6,317 nucleotides of DNA from Planctomycetaceae bacterium (lineage in GTDB: Bacteria; Planctomycetota; Planctomycetia; Planctomycetales; Planctomycetaceae): the NCBI GenBank assembly GCA_015487825.1, contig WFOZ01000369.1:1-6317 (forward strand), in the 5' to 3' direction. The position numbers and the translations under genes are program-made. Numbering within the stretch: the first letter of the stretch is position 1; each line of letters starts with the position of its first letter. Below the pieces are notes generated by a model. That model had not been told where the DNA came from, did no database searches, and saw only the letters and a program-made list of their open reading frames with translations. Positions 4,880 to 6,317 of this stretch are shown here, in pieces.

Positions 4880-6317
4880 ATGTTAGAATATACTTCCACT
4901 GAGTATCCTCCGCAGACGGGAATCCCCGGCATCGCTTTAAACTTGGGGCGCGGACTGTTTCTGGGAAGCCTGCTGGCAGTTCCCTGGATGATTGGTGGAG
5001 TTCCTTACTGGGCAGCTTTGATTACTGCGGTGCTCTTTCTTCTGCTTTCGCTACTAACGGGCCTGGCCTCTTTTTTCAAACAGTCTGATAATTCAATCTC
5101 CAAGGTTTCCATTTTACTGGGGATTCTTGTTGTCTATCCGGCACTTCAGCTACTCCCTTTAAGCAGTCATCCGATTGAACGCCTTGAGCAGGTGATCGAT
5201 GCAGAACTGGTAGAGGCTGCGCAGCTGGCTGTCCAGTCAGAAGGAAACCGTTTTGCTGTCTCCTCTGTTCCCTATAAAACCCGCCATACTCTTGCGATGT
5301 ATGCAACAGGGTTCGCTGTCTTTCTGTTTTCAGGGGGTTTATGGAATACGCCGGGAAAATTGCGTTTTCTGTTTCTGGCTCTCACAGCAAACGGAGTGGT
5401 CCTCTCTCTGTTTGGAATGATCCAAAAATTTCGCTGGAATGGTGCAATTTACGGCATCTACCAGCTGGAGCATGGCGGGCAGCCTTTTGCCTCTTTCGTG
5501 AACAGGAACAACGCCTCAGCGTACTTACTGGTTTGCCTGGCTGCTGGTGTCGGGTTGTTAATGTCCTGTCTTTCCAGCCGGGAGGAACAGGGGTATCACC
5601 ATCAAGCAGATCGCTCCGGAGAAAACCGTCTGCTGATCGGAGTCTCGCTAGTTTTAATTGCTGCAGGTATCGTTGCTTCGCTTTCCCGAAGTGGAATTCT
5701 CAGTGCGACAATCGCATCTGTGGTCGTTCTGGCGATGGCGTTTCGAAGTGGAAAGACGCTGCTGGTTGCCATTGGGTTCCTGGCTGGTCTTTCCACACTG
5801 GCCGTTTGGTTTGGCTGGGGAAACGACTTATTCACACGTTTTGCGCTGCTTCGGGATATGAACATAGAGGAGATCGGGCGTATTCAGCACTGGAAAAGTA
5901 CCTGGCCGGCGATTCAGGATTTTGGCCTGTTTGGTTCAGGTTTAGGGACCTATTCCATGGTGAATCGACCGTACCAGCCACATGAAAATTATGGCTGGTT
6001 TGTGAATGCGGATAATCAATACGTGGAGTGGGCTCTGGAATTGGGAATGGTTGGTTTTTCGCTGGTAATGCTGATTGTTATCTGTCTGTTTCTAATGACC
6101 GGAAAACTACTGAATTCATCCCGCAAGCTGGCTGGCTTTCGTTATTCGCTCGGAATTACAGCCCTGTTCCTGCTGACCAGCCAGCTGGTGCATGCGCTCT
6201 TTGATTTTGGCATCACCAGACCGGCCACTCACCTGAGTATTGCTGCTGTTCTGGGGGCGATCAGTGCTTATTTTGTGCGAAATTCAGGAGATGGCATCGG
6301 CTATCAAACTGCAGGAA
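4880..6317 (+). CDS. O-antigen ligase / Wzy-like polysaccharide membrane protein (partial, C-terminus beyond right edge)
   Basis: The first 479 residues of a multi-pass inner-membrane protein of the O-antigen ligase/polymerase family (Wzy_C, PF04932). These enzymes transfer or polymerise lipid-linked glycan on the periplasmic face. About ten or more hydrophobic segments are visible, beginning near residues 22-40 and 45-60. Family landmarks appear in order: QLLPL at 90-94; FASFVNRNNASAYL at 204-217; SRSGILSA at 269-276; RIQHW...FGLFGSGLGTY at 334-358; HENYGW with the DNQYVEWALELGMVG block at 368-392 in the large periplasmic loop; HALFDFG near 438-444. The frame stays open to the window end. 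The start is ATG 4880; the frame is open back to 4832 with no other ATG, and no Shine-Dalgarno is seen. Ligase and polymerase cannot be told apart by sequence alone. The nearby Wza-like gene supports a surface-polysaccharide locus. Confidence 0.9.
   Translation, partial: MLEYTSTEYPPQTGIPGIALNLGRGLFLGSLLAVPWMIGGVPYWAALITAVLFLLLSLLTGLASFFKQSDNSISKVSILLGILVVYPALQLLPLSSHPIERLEQVIDAELVEAAQLAVQSEGNRFAVSSVPYKTRHTLAMYATGFAVFLFSGGLWNTPGKLRFLFLALTANGVVLSLFGMIQKFRWNGAIYGIYQLEHGGQPFASFVNRNNASAYLLVCLAAGVGLLMSCLSSREEQGYHHQADRSGENRLLIGVSLVLIAAGIVASLSRSGILSATIASVVVLAMAFRSGKTLLVAIGFLAGLSTLAVWFGWGNDLFTRFALLRDMNIEEIGRIQHWKSTWPAIQDFGLFGSGLGTYSMVNRPYQPHENYGWFVNADNQYVEWALELGMVGFSLVMLIVICLFLMTGKLLNSSRKLAGFRYSLGITALFLLTSQLVHALFDFGITRPATHLSIAAVLGAISAYFVRNSGDGIGYQTAG

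Noticed and set aside
5341..5985. Plus-strand 214-codon frame inside the ligase-like gene
   Set aside because: It is a shifted reading of the ligase-like gene. The other frame is open across 479 codons and holds all family motifs in order.

Overview
This window most likely comes from a planctomycete, probably a Gimesia-like or related Planctomycetaceae member. This is inferred from protein style and was not checked by any search. The pointers are a Wza-like lipoprotein, Pro/Gly-rich lipoproteins of lineage-restricted appearance, a HEAT-repeat lipoprotein, a secreted Gly-rich protein with an Asn-rich tail ending in SP, moderate GC, and Shine-Dalgarno sites on only some genes. Every well-supported gene product is predicted to sit in or pass through the cell envelope. 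Two of the five have recognisable roles in surface-polysaccharide assembly.

Layout. On the minus strand, in transcription order, are three lipoprotein genes: a TPR/HEAT-repeat lipoprotein (2802-1360), a lipoprotein of unrecognised family with two DGY motifs and a Pro/Lys-rich tail (1272-643), and the N-terminal 173 residues of a Wza/Poly_export-type polysaccharide export lipoprotein (520 to the left edge). The gaps are 87 and 122 bases. Both hold perfect stem-loops without a U tract, so the three may be one operon with intercistronic structure. A divergent intergenic region of about 400 bases (2806-3206) follows. The plus strand then carries a secreted protein with two related beta-sandwich-like repeats, a polyglycine stretch and a distinctive C-terminus (3207-4505). 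After a 374-base gap rich in palindromes (4506-4879) comes an O-antigen ligase/Wzy-like membrane protein (4880 to the right edge, C-terminus cut off).

How the genes may work together (inference). The ligase/polymerase-like protein would act on lipid-linked glycan at the inner membrane. The Wza-like lipoprotein would be the outer export component. The other two lipoproteins and the secreted Gly-rich protein would be envelope or surface partners of unknown function. Proximity alone does not prove a shared pathway.

No tRNA, rRNA, CRISPR array, insertion sequence, integrase or phage gene is visible. The least explained parts are the DGY lipoprotein, the Gly-rich secreted protein and its tail, and the palindrome-dense intergenic region 4506-4879.
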